From Cornus controversa (Eukaryota; Streptophyta; Magnoliopsida; Cornales; Cornaceae), in NCBI GenBank assembly GCA_026545225.1, contig CM048849.1, positions 57,741,836 through 57,805,835 on the forward strand: a DNA stretch of 64,000 nt, given 5' to 3'. How positions within the stretch are numbered: the stretch's first letter is position 1; every line of letters begins with the position of its first letter. Made by a program: the position numbers and the translations under genes. Positions 62,260-64,000 of this stretch are shown piece by piece. The notes under the pieces are model-generated. The model ran no database searches, was not told where the DNA came from, and was given only the letters and a program-made list of their open reading frames with translations.

Positions 62260-63100
62260 GTAAATATTTCTCATTGTGGTGTATTTTTCGCTGTCAGTAG
62301 CTTTATGTTGTTGATTGCTGGGTTAACTGGACCAACTCTGGTTAGCGATAGTGACAGGTTGGGTATCGGACAGACACAATCTGGACCCATCTTGGCATAG
62401 AGAACTCCCATCCTGTTCAAGTCCCATACCCGTGATAGGTTCCCAAAACCATCCAATCCCCAACCCCGACCCCGACACTGTTCATTAATCTAACAACCAT
62501 ATTCTTTGAGACTTGCTGTCTCCTCCGAATTTTTTATCTAATCATGGTACTTGGTAAATCAAAATCCAATTTTTGGCTCTAAGTAGTGAAAAAAATCAAC
62601 TGGAGCTCAATGAATTTGTAAAAGAAGCCAATAATATACATGTATGCTCACATATAAGGTGAGAAAGAATGATAGAAATAGGAGTTGAGAGATGGATCTA
62701 TTGAATGCCAAAGCAATTAAACAGTCTAATTTTTATTTTATTTAAAGGGAAAGTAGAGAATATGTTTCCTTTTATTTTCCTTTTCCTTTCTCTGTCTGCT
62801 CTGAGACTATAATACTCTGCTGCAGCTAAAGTACCATGTCCTGAACTATTTCATGGTTGATTTATCTGATACTATACTGATAACATTTCTATGCAAATCA
62901 TTTTTACTGTTCATGTAAAGAGGGGGTTGAACTGTTGATAACCATGTAAAGGGGGGAGAATAGGCGAATAGGTTGAGCTCTGTTTTGGGGAATTCATCCC
63001 TTTTCTGAATCTCAATGTTCTCCCCTTTTGTTTATTATCCCTGGTTAGAAATTTCACATAGTGGGAGGCTTAACCTTTTTTTATCAAAATGTCAATGGTC
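62260..63100. other. Sequence following the last ABCE exon, no exon found
   Basis: The expected next ABCE exon (second Walker B and H-loop) does not appear in any frame. A C-rich patch at 62440-62480 and polypyrimidine tracts are present. Could be intron or unrelated flank. Confidence 0.5.
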
Positions 63101-64000
63101 AAATATTTCACATAAAATGCCCAGTTTGGTGGACTTACGGAGTAAACAAGTCCCTACAAAACTTATAAATCTTATTCAGGATATTAGCGAGACAAGGACT
63201 AGAGTTCGTACTATATGCGGAGAAACCAGTGGTTTCTTTATAAAAGTATTAAGTCCACATTTATTTACCATAGTTTTAGATGAAATAGTGAAGGATATCC
63301 AAGAGGACATCCCATGGTGTAAGTTGTTTGATTACGACAGTTCTATTGGATACTTCTAAGGAAGACTTAACAATGAAATTAGAAATACGGCGAAATGCCT
63401 AAAAGTTAGTAGGCCTAAAATAGAATACATGGAATGTAAGTATAATAAAGTAATAGAGGACAACAATATAGCTGTCGCAATCCGAGACCAATGCGTTTAT
63501 CAATATAGTCATTTTCGATATTTAGGGACAATTGTACAACAAGATGAAGAGATAGATGACAATGTGATAAGTAGGATTGGAGTAGAGTGGACAAAATGGA
63601 GACAAGCTAGTGGTATTCTATGTAAAGTAAAAAAAAAAAGAAGAAAAACAAGAACTATACATTCATATAGTTGAAATGAGAATGTTAAGATTGTTGGTAG
63701 GAGTGACTAGAATAGATAAGATTAATAACACGAGTGGGAGAATTTAGGAGTGACACCTATTAGTGATAAATTTAGAGAAAGTAGACTTAGGTAATATGGT
63801 CATATACAACAGAGACTCATGGATGCTCTGGTATGAAAATGTAGATCTATTTGCATAGAAGGTAAGAAACAAAGGCCGACCAAAACTCACGTTTGACAAA
63901 GTAACTAGAAATGATAATAGAAGACATGGATTGTTATAGGAAACAATGGAAAAAGAGAAGGCCGACCCAATTTACATGAGATGAAGGCAAGGATGATGAT
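63101..64000 (+). pseudogene. Non-LTR retrotransposon reverse transcriptase, decayed, runs off the window
   Basis: Readable pieces match the C-terminal half of a plant LINE/RTE-type reverse transcriptase: VPTKLINLIQDI, RTICGET, HLFTIVLDEIVKDIQEDIPW, then RYLGTIVQQDEEIDDNV, SRIGVEWTKWRQASGILC and a tail with GVTPISDKF. The catalytic FADD-type motif is replaced by LFDYDSS, and there are stops at 63357 and 63672 and frame breaks after. It is inactive. It sits in the same direction as the ABCE exons. Confidence 0.75.

Overview
This window is nuclear DNA of a flowering plant, most likely a eudicot. It is AT-rich, the genes are split by GT-AG introns, TA microsatellites are abundant, and the mobile elements are plant types (LTR retrotransposons, hAT and Mutator-like MITEs, Au-like SINEs, LINE remnants). 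I cannot name the species.

Region 1 (1-37888) is a two-copy segmental duplication. Copy A (1-13821, cut by the left window edge) and copy B (about 17061-37888) carry the same two genes tail to tail. The plus-strand gene is an 11-exon (S)-2-hydroxy-acid / glycolate oxidase of the FMN-dependent peroxisomal GLO/HAOX family. The minus-strand gene is a 3-exon JAZ7/JAZ8-type TIFY repressor of jasmonate signalling. Both oxidase copies have full open frames of 368 codons, but they differ at six residues. Copy A has Cys in place of the active-site Trp108 (spinach numbering), and the sequence upstream of copy A is not homologous to that of copy B. The JAZ gene is intact in copy B, with two G-boxes upstream. 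In copy A it is a pseudogene with two frameshifting deletions, a stop inside the TIFY motif, and its promoter replaced by an LTR. Copy B also took in a 5.1 kb LTR retrotransposon (target site ACAAT) after the duplication. Both oxidase copies share an older solo LTR in intron 7. Between the copies (13822-16980) lie a minus-strand LTR and a hAT MITE with a perfect 8-bp target duplication.

Region 2 (37889-57300) has no gene that I can support. It is a repeat landscape. A LINE-like fragment is split by a 2.4 kb solo-LTR-like element (target site GTCAA), which is itself split by a 3.9 kb solo-LTR-like element (target site GTGCG). The inner element contains an array of about eight hairpin-forming units whose stems change in a compensatory way. 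Further right are an unclassified LTR-like repeat with GTCGAC motifs, another LTR-like sequence hit by a Mutator-like MITE with a 9-bp target duplication, and small MITE remnants.

Region 3 (57361-64000) holds nine exons of an ABCE/RLI gene (ribosome recycling ATPase with N-terminal iron-sulphur domains). One intron uses a GC donor, and the acceptor of intron 4 is TG instead of AG, which would break the frame. The last roughly 120 codons are absent from the window. Their expected place is taken by unrelated sequence and a decayed non-LTR reverse transcriptase, so this is probably a pseudogene or a gene with a very long last intron.

All exon joins were made by eye from splice motifs, reading-frame continuity and recalled family sequences. 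No alignment or search was run.
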